Notes under the pieces: generated by a model
The model's input: the letters and a program-made list of their open reading frames with translations, nothing else
Database searches by the model: none
What the model was told of the DNA's origin: nothing
Made by a program: the position numbers and the translations under genes
NCBI GenBank assembly: GCA_009693615.1
Contig: SHWX01000004.1
Span: forward strand, 1 to 38,166
Direction: 5' to 3'
Length of the DNA: 38,166 nt
From: Chitinophagaceae bacterium
GTDB taxonomy: Bacteria; Bacteroidota; Bacteroidia; Chitinophagales; Chitinophagaceae
Shown here: positions 28,345-36,880 of the stretch, one piece after another
Position numbering within the stretch: the first letter of the stretch is position 1
Layout of the letters: every line of letters begins with the position of its first letter

Positions 28345-29103
28345 CTATTTCTTTTCTGCTACTGATACCAAATGAAAGGGCGGATATGTTTGCTGATGGA
28401 CCATTTCAAAATCACAATACACTAAGATTTCTTTTACCAAATCCAAATTAAAAACATGGTGATGCACTGCCCTGTTCTCAATATTGAGATTAGTTCTTTT
28501 TATTAAGTCTTCTTTCGACTGTACAAATGCATCGTGCTTAAAATCGTGCAGCGCTATTACTTCTTCAAAATGAGTACTGTCTTCTTCTGTGGTATTATTT
28601 TTATAATCTTGAATTAAATGGGCTAATGTGGTGACAGGCCTTTTGTTATCAAATGTAAATTCTTTGTCTGGAAGTACTAAAACCAATCGGCCTTTGATTT
28701 TCATTACCCTAGACCAATCCTTTAAAGCCTTAATAGGATTCGCTACATGCTCTAATGAATGACAAGAAAGCACAAAATCATAAGAAGCATCATTCACTTC
28801 TTTTAAATGGGCAGCCTCGCTAATAAACTGAAAGCCCTTTTTATTTTTATAATAATTATATAAATTACCTTCTTTAATTTTTCCTTCCCAAAGCGTATTA
28901 TTTGAAAAATTAACTCCATCAATTTTATTGGCATATAAATAAATAGGGAAAGTACTTTTAAAACTAAAAAAAGCACTAGGGCCGCCTACTTCAATGCCCT
29001 CTTGTCCTTTAAATCTAGCAGCTAATTGAATCATTCTTCTTTTAGTTGGCTGCTTTAAATAAGAAATAGTAGTAATTATTTTTTCAAATAAAGTCATGCT
29101 CAA
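28345..29103 (-). CDS. Class I SAM-dependent methyltransferase
   Basis: GIEVGGPSAFF, YDFVLSCHSLEHVANPIKALKDWSRVMKIKGRLVLVLPDKEFTFD. Confidence 0.88.
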   Translation of the reverse strand: MSMTLFEKIITTISYLKQPTKRRMIQLAARFKGQEGIEVGGPSAFFSFKSTFPIYLYANKIDGVNFSNNTLWEGKIKEGNLYNYYKNKKGFQFISEAAHLKEVNDASYDFVLSCHSLEHVANPIKALKDWSRVMKIKGRLVLVLPDKEFTFDNKRPVTTLAHLIQDYKNNTTEEDSTHFEEVIALHDFKHDAFVQSKEDLIKRTNLNIENRAVHHHVFNLDLVKEILVYCDFEMVHQQTYPPFHLVSVAEKK

Positions 29104-29108
29104 ATTAA

Positions 29109-29855
29109 TTAAGGTTGAATTAATTTTAAAAAGCTATCAAGGCCTTTCTTTTTTTCTGCTGTAAACGCGTAGCTAATATTTTCAGTATAATATTTATGCA
29201 AATCATATACTTGCTCAGCAGCAGGTATCAATGCAATTACTTGCTCCAAATGTGACAACCCATAACCATTGGCTGCATCAAAGGCCTCCATAAATGCTGC
29301 AGGAATGGGTTTATTCGCTACCCAGGCAGCAAAAACAAAAGGAAGTCCAGAATACGCTTTCCATGCTAAGCCTAGGTCATAAATATGCTCAAAACGGTTT
29401 AAACTTGCAAGCGCCCTGTCTCCAATGATTATTCCAGCCGTTGTGCCTGAAATTTCATTTATATACCCCTCAGTGGCTATTAAAAACTCCACCTCTTTTT
29501 TCCAATGCTGCTTAAATAGAATTTTCGCAAGTGCTACCGAGGTTCTACTTTGATAATCTAAATACACCTTTTCAATTTGATCCATGGGTACTTGGCTAAA
29601 TAAAGCCACTGAAGCCACTTCTCCCTCGGTACCAATCACATACTTCGAAATAATCTGCGGGTTCTTTAATAAAGGCATAATGGCCACAGGAATAAGGCCT
29701 ATATCAATGGTGTCATCTAATAAAGCTTGGGCTATTTGAGCAGGGTAAGACTTCACTAAATGAATGCTGTCACAAAAAGGACTTTGCTCCATTCCTAGTA
29801 ATAATGGGCGGGTATTTAAATAACTTACCGCGCCTATGCGCCATTTTTTGTCCAA
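29109..29855 (-). CDS. mqnA: Menaquinone biosynthesis protein MqnA (futalosine pathway)
   Basis: WRIGAVSYLNTRPLLLGM, DIGLIPVAIMP, IIIGDRAL, YDLGLAWKAYSGLPFVFAAWVANKPI. Confidence 0.9.
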   Translation of the reverse strand: MDKKWRIGAVSYLNTRPLLLGMEQSPFCDSIHLVKSYPAQIAQALLDDTIDIGLIPVAIMPLLKNPQIISKYVIGTEGEVASVALFSQVPMDQIEKVYLDYQSRTSVALAKILFKQHWKKEVEFLIATEGYINEISGTTAGIIIGDRALASLNRFEHIYDLGLAWKAYSGLPFVFAAWVANKPIPAAFMEAFDAANGYGLSHLEQVIALIPAAEQVYDLHKYYTENISYAFTAEKKKGLDSFLKLIQP

Positions 29856-29924
29856 TTGAATTAACTTTGCACAAAGAAAAACCTTTTTTCTAATAATCTA
29901 ACTACTTGTTTAAATTATCAGCCA

Positions 29925-31265
29925 ATGTCAAAACTTACAGCTATCTCTCCCGTTGACGGTCGTTACCAAAAACAAACCGCCGCTTTAAGCTCCTATTTTT
30001 CTGAATTTGGCTTAATCAAATACCGCGTTTTAGTGGAAGTGCATTATTTCTTATTTCTTGCAGATAAGAAATTTTTTAAACTTACACCTGCATTAAGAAA
30101 ATCTCTACTTGCCGTTGTAAAAAACTTTAGCGAAGCAGATGCCGAAAAAATAAAAACCATTGAAGCTAGCACCAACCACGATGTAAAAGCCGTTGAATAT
30201 TTTTTGAAAGAAGTACTAGATAAAAACAAGGCGAGTGAATTGAAAGAATGGATTCACTTTGGTTTAACTTCTCAAGACATTAATAATACAGCTATTCCAC
30301 TTAGTTGGAAAGAGGCGATGGAAAATATAGTACTGCCTTCTTATATTAATTTGCAAAATAATTTATATCAGTTAGCCAAAAAATGGAAGAAGGTTTCTTT
30401 GTTAGCACGCACACATGGCCAAGCGGCCTCTCCTACAACACTTGGAAAAGAACTAATGGTATTTGTGGAAAGACTACATCATCAAGTGGAATTATTTACA
30501 GCCATCCCTTATGCTGCAAAATTTGGTGGTGCCACGGGTAATTTTAACGCACACCATATTGCTTTTCCTAAAAAGAATTGGATAAGCTTGGGTAATGAAT
30601 TTGTAGATGATATATTGGGTTTACAAAGAATGCAGTTCACTACGCAAATTGAACACTACGATCATTTCGCTGCACAGTGTGATACCTTGAAGCGTTTGAA
30701 TAATATCTTAATTGATTTAAGCCGCGATATCTGGACCTATATCTCCATGGATTATTTCAAACAACAAACTAAGAAAGGCGAAGTTGGCTCTAGCGCTATG
30801 CCACATAAGGTGAACCCTATTGATTTTGAAAATGCAGAAGGTAATTTAGGCATGGCAAACGCAATACTTGAACACTTGGCTGCTAAGCTTCCTATTAGTC
30901 GTTTACAACGCGACTTAACCGACTCTACCGTACTTAGAAATATTGGAGTTCCAGTAGGACATATTACTATTGCGTTGAACTCTTTAGAAAAAGGATTAGG
31001 CAAATTAATTTTGAATGAAGAAAAAATGCAGGCCGATTTAGAAAACAATTGGGCAGTAGTAGCTGAAGCCATTCAAACTATTTTACGCCGTGAAAAATAT
31101 CCTAACCCTTACGAGGCTTTAAAAGATTTAACAAGAGGTAAAAATAAGATTGATAAAAAACTGATGCATAAATTTATCGATGGCTTAAAAGTAACTGCAG
31201 CTATTAAAAAAGAATTGAAAGCCATCACACCGCATAATTATACAGGTGTGAACGCGGAGTACTAG
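29925..31265 (+). CDS. purB: Adenylosuccinate lyase
   Basis: SPVDGRYQ start, HFGLTSQDINNTA, ARTHGQAASPTTLGKEL, GSSAMPHKVNPIDFENAEGN. Confidence 0.96.
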   Translation: MSKLTAISPVDGRYQKQTAALSSYFSEFGLIKYRVLVEVHYFLFLADKKFFKLTPALRKSLLAVVKNFSEADAEKIKTIEASTNHDVKAVEYFLKEVLDKNKASELKEWIHFGLTSQDINNTAIPLSWKEAMENIVLPSYINLQNNLYQLAKKWKKVSLLARTHGQAASPTTLGKELMVFVERLHHQVELFTAIPYAAKFGGATGNFNAHHIAFPKKNWISLGNEFVDDILGLQRMQFTTQIEHYDHFAAQCDTLKRLNNILIDLSRDIWTYISMDYFKQQTKKGEVGSSAMPHKVNPIDFENAEGNLGMANAILEHLAAKLPISRLQRDLTDSTVLRNIGVPVGHITIALNSLEKGLGKLILNEEKMQADLENNWAVVAEAIQTILRREKYPNPYEALKDLTRGKNKIDKKLMHKFIDGLKVTAAIKKELKAITPHNYTGVNAEY

Positions 31266-31858
31266 TCTTCAGCATCCGACCTATCATTAGTAATTTCAGA
31301 GCGCGGTAGTATTTTCTTCCTAGGCTCTTTCTTGGCTAATAAATTATGTATGGGTTGCATGCCCTCTTTTTCAATAGCCATGGTTAACACTTGAGCGGTT
31401 GCCGCAGCATCTCCCCAAGCGCGGTGTCTTCCTTCTATCTTAATTCCTAAATCACGGGTCAAAGAACCTAGCCCATATTTCACTAGTCCTGGAAACACCC
31501 TGCGACTTAATTTAATGGTACATAATTTAGGAGCCGACCATTGAAAACCCGACCTTCCTAATAAATAATGTACAAAGGAATAATCGAAGCTAACATTATG
31601 GGCCACAAACACACGGCCATTTAATAAATTGAAAATTTGAGGAGCTACTTCTTCAAATAAAGGGGCGCCAGCCACCATCTCATCGCTAATACCCGTCATA
31701 TTTACAATAAAGGGAGGTATTTTATGTCTAGGGTTAATTAAAGTCACAAATTTACCCGTCACTTCAACCCCATTGTGTATGACAATAGCAATTTCAGTAA
31801 TCCCTGCCGATTGAGGGGTACTGCCTGTGGTTTCAATATCTACAACTGCAAATTCCAT
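31262..31858 (-). CDS. DnaQ-family 3'-5' exonuclease
   Basis: FAVVDIETTGSTPQSAGITEIAIV, FVAHNVSFDYSFVHYLLGR, HRAWGDAAATAQVL. Confidence 0.92.
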   Translation of the reverse strand: MEFAVVDIETTGSTPQSAGITEIAIVIHNGVEVTGKFVTLINPRHKIPPFIVNMTGISDEMVAGAPLFEEVAPQIFNLLNGRVFVAHNVSFDYSFVHYLLGRSGFQWSAPKLCTIKLSRRVFPGLVKYGLGSLTRDLGIKIEGRHRAWGDAAATAQVLTMAIEKEGMQPIHNLLAKKEPRKKILPRSEITNDRSDAED

Positions 31859-31945
31859 AGAGTGGCTAAGTTCGTATTTTTTAGCAACTTATTGCTTGTC
31901 CCTTTTCCTTATTTTTGTGGCTCATTATAGGAAAAGACGCAAAGC

Positions 31946-34558
31946 ATGGAATTGAGTAAAAATTACATACCGGGTGAAGTAGAATTGAAGTGGTACAAGC
32001 ATTGGTTAGACAGTGGTTATTTCCACAGCACGCCTAACGATAAAAAGGCCTATACCGTTGTTATACCTCCTCCGAATGTTACCGGCGTGTTACACATGGG
32101 GCATTGTTTAAATAATACTATTCAAGATATATTAGTGCGTCGTGCGCGCATGCAAGGGTTTAATCCTTGTTGGGTTCCTGGCACAGACCACGCTTCTATT
32201 GCTACTGAGGCAAAGGTAGTTGCTATGTTAAGAGAAAGAGGCATTGCAAAGTCTTCTTTAACAAGAGATGAATTTTTAGGCTATGCTTGGGAATGGAAAG
32301 AAAAATACGGTGGCATTATTTTGCAACAATTAAGAAAGATGGGTTGCAGTTTAGATTGGGAGCGTACTTCTTTCACCATGGACGCAGACTATTACGAATC
32401 GGTTATAAAAGTATTTGTTGATTTATACAAGAAAGGAAAAATTTATCGCGGCAAAAGAATGATTAACTGGGATGTGCGCGCCAAAACTGCTTTAAGCGAT
32501 GAAGAAGTAATACATAAAGAAGTAGCGGGTAAAATATATCACCTGCGTTATAAATTAGATGTTCCTGGTGAAGAGTATATAACTATTGCCACTGTGCGTC
32601 CAGAAACTATTTTAGGTGATAGTGCAATTTGTGTGCACCCTAAAGATGCTCGTTATAAAAACCTAGTAGGTAAGTTTGCTTTTGTGCCCTTAATTAATAG
32701 ACGCATACCCATTATTGCAGATGATTATGTAGAAATAGAATTTGGAACAGGTGCTTTGAAAGTTACACCTGCACATGACATGAACGATTTTGTTTTAGGA
32801 CAAAAATATAATTTAGAAGTTATTGATACCATGAACGATGATGGTACTTTATCAGAAGCGGCGGGTATGTATATTGGACAAGATAGAATTGAGGTAAGAA
32901 AAATTATTACCAAGGATTTAGAAGCGGCTGGAAATTTAGTAAAGATAGAAGACTATACACACCAAGTAGGCTTTAGTGAAAGAACCGATGCCATTGTGGA
33001 ACCAAGATTAAGTTTACAGTGGTGGGTGGATATGAAAAAGTTAGCAGCGCCTGCTCTTGATGCAGTAATGTCTGATGAAATTAGTTTTCATCCTGCTAAA
33101 TTTAAAAACTTATACCGCCACTGGATGGAAGGCATTAAGGACTGGTGTATTAGTAGACAATTATGGTGGGGACACCGTATACCTGCATGGTATGATGAAG
33201 AAGGCAATTTTTATGTAGCACATAATGAAGCAGAAGTAAACGAGAATCATCCAGAAACTGTTGGAAAAAAATTAATACAGGATGCCGATTGTTTAGATAC
33301 ATGGTTTAGTAGTTGGTTATGGCCTTTTGAAGTATTTAAAGGTTTGTCTAAGCCAGGTAATGCTGAAGTAAATTATTACTACCCTACTAGCACACTTGTA
33401 ACTGCCCCTGAAATTATTTTTTTCTGGGTAGCTAGAATGATTATGGCTGGCGAAGAGTACATGGGTAAGATTCCTTTTAAAGATGTTTACTTCACAGGTA
33501 TTGTGCGCGATAAGCAAGGACGTAAAATGAGTAAGAGTTTAGGAAACTCTCCAGACTTATTAGGACTCATTGACCAATATGGTGCTGACGCTGTTCGTTT
33601 TGGCATTATGATTGCCTCTCCTGCAGGAAACGATTTACTATTTGATGAATCGACCTTAGAACAAGGAAGAAATTTCAATAATAAATTATGGAACGCCACT
33701 AAGTTATTGAAGATGTGGGAAGCCCGTCAAAATAATGAAGGCGCTATTCCAGAAGATGCGAAGTTTGCGATGGATTGGTTTGAAGCAAAATTAAATACGA
33801 CTCAAATTGAAGTAGATGAAATGCTAAAGACTTTTCGTTTAAGTGAAGCACTAAAAACTATTTATGGTTTAATATGGGATGATTTTTGTAGTTGGTATTT
33901 AGAATGGATCAAGCCAGGATTTGAGCAACCCATGCATGCAGGGGTTTATGAAAAGACGGTGGAGTTTTATGATGCTTTATTACAATTGCTGCATCCTTTC
34001 ATGCCTTTTATTACAGAAGAGATTCACCATACTTTAAAAACACAGTATGAGGATTTATGTGTGAAATTGTATACTCCTAATGTGCAAGTAAATAAAGAAG
34101 TTTTAAACGCAGGGGCATTATTACAAAATGTAATCTCTACTTTAAGAGACGCGCGTAATAAAAATCAGATCAAACCAAAGGATGCAATTGAACTGCATAT
34201 TCAAACTGCGAATAACGCACCTTATCAAACTATTCAAAATATATTAGCGAAGCAAATAAACGCTTCAAGCATACAATATACTTCAAGCACTATTGCCTCC
34301 TCTATTGTAGTGGCCTTAGAAAAAGATAAATTTTACATTGTAGCCAACCAAGCCATTGATACTGCTAGCTTAAAAGAAAACTTATTAAAGGACCTAGCCC
34401 ATCAACAAGGTTTCTTGCAAAGTGTAGATAAGAAATTACTTAATGAAAAGTTTGTTCAAAACGCGAAACCAGAAGTATTAGCCATTGAACAAAAAAAGAA
34501 AGCCGATGCTTTAGCTAGAATTCAAACCATTGAAGAAAGCTTGGCTCAGTTAGGGTAG
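31946..34558 (+). CDS. valS: Valine--tRNA ligase
   Basis: PPPNVTGVLHMGHCLNNTIQD, WVPGTDHASIATEAKV, GRKMSKSLGNSPDLL. Confidence 0.97.
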   Translation: MELSKNYIPGEVELKWYKHWLDSGYFHSTPNDKKAYTVVIPPPNVTGVLHMGHCLNNTIQDILVRRARMQGFNPCWVPGTDHASIATEAKVVAMLRERGIAKSSLTRDEFLGYAWEWKEKYGGIILQQLRKMGCSLDWERTSFTMDADYYESVIKVFVDLYKKGKIYRGKRMINWDVRAKTALSDEEVIHKEVAGKIYHLRYKLDVPGEEYITIATVRPETILGDSAICVHPKDARYKNLVGKFAFVPLINRRIPIIADDYVEIEFGTGALKVTPAHDMNDFVLGQKYNLEVIDTMNDDGTLSEAAGMYIGQDRIEVRKIITKDLEAAGNLVKIEDYTHQVGFSERTDAIVEPRLSLQWWVDMKKLAAPALDAVMSDEISFHPAKFKNLYRHWMEGIKDWCISRQLWWGHRIPAWYDEEGNFYVAHNEAEVNENHPETVGKKLIQDADCLDTWFSSWLWPFEVFKGLSKPGNAEVNYYYPTSTLVTAPEIIFFWVARMIMAGEEYMGKIPFKDVYFTGIVRDKQGRKMSKSLGNSPDLLGLIDQYGADAVRFGIMIASPAGNDLLFDESTLEQGRNFNNKLWNATKLLKMWEARQNNEGAIPEDAKFAMDWFEAKLNTTQIEVDEMLKTFRLSEALKTIYGLIWDDFCSWYLEWIKPGFEQPMHAGVYEKTVEFYDALLQLLHPFMPFITEEIHHTLKTQYEDLCVKLYTPNVQVNKEVLNAGALLQNVISTLRDARNKNQIKPKDAIELHIQTANNAPYQTIQNILAKQINASSIQYTSSTIASSIVVALEKDKFYIVANQAIDTASLKENLLKDLAHQQGFLQSVDKKLLNEKFVQNAKPEVLAIEQKKKADALARIQTIEESLAQLG

Positions 34559-34571
34559 TCAAAAAAATCTA

Positions 34572-35093
34572 ATGACCGAAATTCAAATAACACGCGCTGG
34601 ATTAACTGACAGAGATTTTATCAGATCTGTTTCCGAGCGCACCTGGCCCAGCACTTATGGGCATATTATATCCCAAGCACAAATCAATTTCATGATGGAC
34701 TGGATGTACAGTAATGAATCCTTAGAAAAACAAATGAATACGGGTTCTGAGTTTTATATAGCAAGTATAAAAAAAGAAAATGAGCTATGGGATGCTGTAG
34801 GATTTTGTTCGGTAAGCCCTGAGAAAGAAGACGCAAATGAGATGGCGCATAAACTCAATAAATTATATGTACTCCCCGAAGCGCAAGGTACAGGCGCAGG
34901 CAAGGCCTTATTAAATAAATGCATTGAGGTTGCCAAGGCAGCAGGATCAAACTCTTTATTCTTGCAAGTAAATAAACTAAACAACGCTTATACTTTTTAT
35001 TTAAAAAAAGGATTCATTAAAGAACGCGAATTTAAATTCGATATTGGTAACGGCTTTTACATGGACGACTATGTAATGCGGTTGAACTTCTAA
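34572..35093 (+). CDS. GNAT family N-acetyltransferase
   Basis: LNKLYVLPEAQGTGAGKALLNKCIEVAKAAGSNSLFLQVNKLNNAYTFYLKKGF. Confidence 0.92.
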   Translation: MTEIQITRAGLTDRDFIRSVSERTWPSTYGHIISQAQINFMMDWMYSNESLEKQMNTGSEFYIASIKKENELWDAVGFCSVSPEKEDANEMAHKLNKLYVLPEAQGTGAGKALLNKCIEVAKAAGSNSLFLQVNKLNNAYTFYLKKGFIKEREFKFDIGNGFYMDDYVMRLNF

Positions 35094-35629
35094 ATCTTAG
35101 GTTTTTTATCTTCTTTAAACCCAATAATATTTCTTTCATTCCATTTAACTCTATTGATAGTCAAATCTAATAAGTGTTCAATAGTATCATAAATTTTATT
35201 GAGCTGAACATCGTGTTCTCCAATTCTTTCCCTCATCTCTTGAAGCTGCCCTTTTATTGATGCATTTTTAATTAACACTCTTTTCATTTCAATAAACATT
35301 CTAATTATTGAAATATTCATCATTAGAGCTTTTTCACTTTTCAAAACTCCTGATATCATTGCAACACCGTGTTCTGTAAATGCGAATGGTGTGGCATTCT
35401 TTTTTCTTCTTCCCGCTGATGATACCGTATTTTGCGATATCATCACCTCCCATTCTTTTATAGTTAATCTAAACATGAAGTCAATTGGGAATCTTTCAAT
35501 ATTTCTTTTGACTGCCTGATTTAAACTACGAGTATCCACTTCATAAAGCATCGCCAAATCAAAATCAAACATTACCATCTCCCCTCTTACTTCATGTATT
35601 TTTTGTTGAATCAAATTTATTTCTGTCAT
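35090..35629 (-). CDS. ORF6N domain-containing protein
   Basis: VRGEMVMFDFDLAMLYEVDTRSLNQAVKRNIERFPIDFMFRLT and PFAFTEHGVAMISGVLKSEKA. Confidence 0.93.
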   Translation of the reverse strand: MTEINLIQQKIHEVRGEMVMFDFDLAMLYEVDTRSLNQAVKRNIERFPIDFMFRLTIKEWEVMISQNTVSSAGRRKKNATPFAFTEHGVAMISGVLKSEKALMMNISIIRMFIEMKRVLIKNASIKGQLQEMRERIGEHDVQLNKIYDTIEHLLDLTINRVKWNERNIIGFKEDKKPKI

Positions 35630-35700
35630 TATTTAAAATTTGACAAGTAAAATAGACTTTATAATAATTGAAGATTTAAGTATAAATACCTTTTCAGGGT

Positions 35701-35725
35701 ATGATGTCACAAATTGTGATATCAT
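35701..35725. promoter_or_regulatory. 25-bp imperfect palindrome, candidate operator
   Basis: ATGATGTCACAA-A-TTGTGATATCAT, one mismatched pair. Confidence 0.6.
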
Positions 35726-35742
35726 GCCTTAAAATTCACCTG

Positions 35743-35767
35743 ATGAGGTCACAAATTGTGACCTCAT
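35743..35767. promoter_or_regulatory. 25-bp perfect palindrome, candidate operator
   Basis: ATGAGGTCACAA-A-TTGTGACCTCAT, all 12 arm pairs complementary. Confidence 0.65.
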
Positions 35768-35794
35768 ACACTTAGAAAATAAGCTATGAAGTAA

Positions 35795-36247
35795 TTAAAT
35801 CTTAGAAATCACCACCCTTTTTAAACTTGTTTGGCGGTCGCCTGTATTGATTAAAATATCAATCTTGTTTTTGTATTTTTTATTCATTAAATCATGAATA
35901 AACCAAATACCATTAAACTTTCCGGCATTGGTCAATTCTACTTTATCTCCAAAAGCAAATAATTCTTTTAAATCACGGCTAATGGCAATCACTCTATGTC
36001 TTTTAGGATTAGCGCTGTCTAATTTAAAACCACTCGCCGTTATTAAAGGCGTGCTATCGGTTTGAGCTGTATCTGCATTATAAGTACTTAATGAAACTAA
36101 ATTCATTGACTTTAAAACAAAAGGGTATTGCATGGCAATGGCCCTTGATTCATGACTTGGTCTTAATAAATTAAAACCGCCCACGAGCATTAATAGGAAA
36201 ACCCCCATACCTAGATACTTATTATATTTCATAATGAAGTGTTTCAT
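35795..36247 (-). CDS. 3D/double-psi beta-barrel domain protein, membrane-anchored
   Basis: TPLITASGFKLD...VIAISRDLKELFAFGDKVELTNAGKFNGIWFIHDLMNKKYKNKIDIL; N-terminal TM/signal. Confidence 0.75.
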   Translation of the reverse strand: MKHFIMKYNKYLGMGVFLLMLVGGFNLLRPSHESRAIAMQYPFVLKSMNLVSLSTYNADTAQTDSTPLITASGFKLDSANPKRHRVIAISRDLKELFAFGDKVELTNAGKFNGIWFIHDLMNKKYKNKIDILINTGDRQTSLKRVVISKI

Positions 36248-36260
36248 AAGTTGATGATAA

Positions 36261-36764
36261 TTATACTATTAAATGGGTTTGTTTAACGATACCCATTATA
36301 AAAACGCTTTGTACCTGACTTATATTGTCGGCCTGGCTTAATTTGTTCACGTGGAAATTGTAATAACTGTTCATATCCTCGGTCACAATTTTCAACATAA
36401 AGTCAAATTCTCCCGATATACTATAACATTCCACCACATCGGGTAAGTCATTTATTAGCTTAATAAACTGGCCCCCAGACTGCTTACTATGCTGATTTAG
36501 AGACACATAACAAATAACCATCAGCCCCTTTTTCACTTTCGTCCCATCAATTAAAGTGGCATACTGCTTAATCACCCCACCCGCCTCAAGCCTTTTAATA
36601 CGCTCATGCACCGGCGTGGTACTTAAATGAATTTGGTCGGCAATTTCTTTTACCGTGATCCTCGCGTTCTCCTGTAAGAGGCGTAAAATGGCTAAATCCT
36701 TATCGTCTAAAGAGATAGATTGTTGAAGACTAGCCGAATCTACTGATGGAGTACTGTTTTTCAT
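36261..36764 (-). CDS. Lrp/AsnC family transcriptional regulator
   Basis: LDDKDLAILRLLQENARITVKEIADQIHLSTTPVHERIKRLEAGGVIKQYATLID plus RAM domain. Confidence 0.95.
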   Translation of the reverse strand: MKNSTPSVDSASLQQSISLDDKDLAILRLLQENARITVKEIADQIHLSTTPVHERIKRLEAGGVIKQYATLIDGTKVKKGLMVICYVSLNQHSKQSGGQFIKLINDLPDVVECYSISGEFDFMLKIVTEDMNSYYNFHVNKLSQADNISQVQSVFIMGIVKQTHLIV

Positions 36765-36832
36765 GTTATTTTAGCATAAATCATCACAAAAATATAATAT
36801 AATAGCCGAATATCCTAAAAATATCAAATATT

Positions 36833-36861
36833 TTGTTATTTTATCCTATTTCATACCTTTG
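36833..36861 (+). promoter_or_regulatory. ahcY promoter
   Basis: TTG (36833-36835), 18-nt spacer, TACCTTTG (36854-36861), ATG at 36881. Confidence 0.7.
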
Positions 36862-36880
36862 ACCTCTAAACAAAATATAT

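Noticed and set aside
19589-29103. Antiphage defence island
   Set aside because: No restriction, nuclease, reverse transcriptase, NTPase or toxin-antitoxin signature; the content is glycan biosynthesis.
35090-35629. Prophage at the ORF6N gene
   Set aside because: ORF6N genes occur in phages, but no other phage gene lies nearby and the neighbours (GNAT, 3D protein, Lrp) are chromosomal.
35701-35767. CRP/FNR binding sites
   Set aside because: The half-site order is TCACAAATTGTGA, the reverse of the CRP TGTGA-N6-TCACA arrangement.
36765-36880. SAH or SAM riboswitch upstream of ahcY
   Set aside because: The 116-bp region is AT-rich promoter DNA with a start site about 15-20 nt before the ATG, leaving no room for an aptamer.
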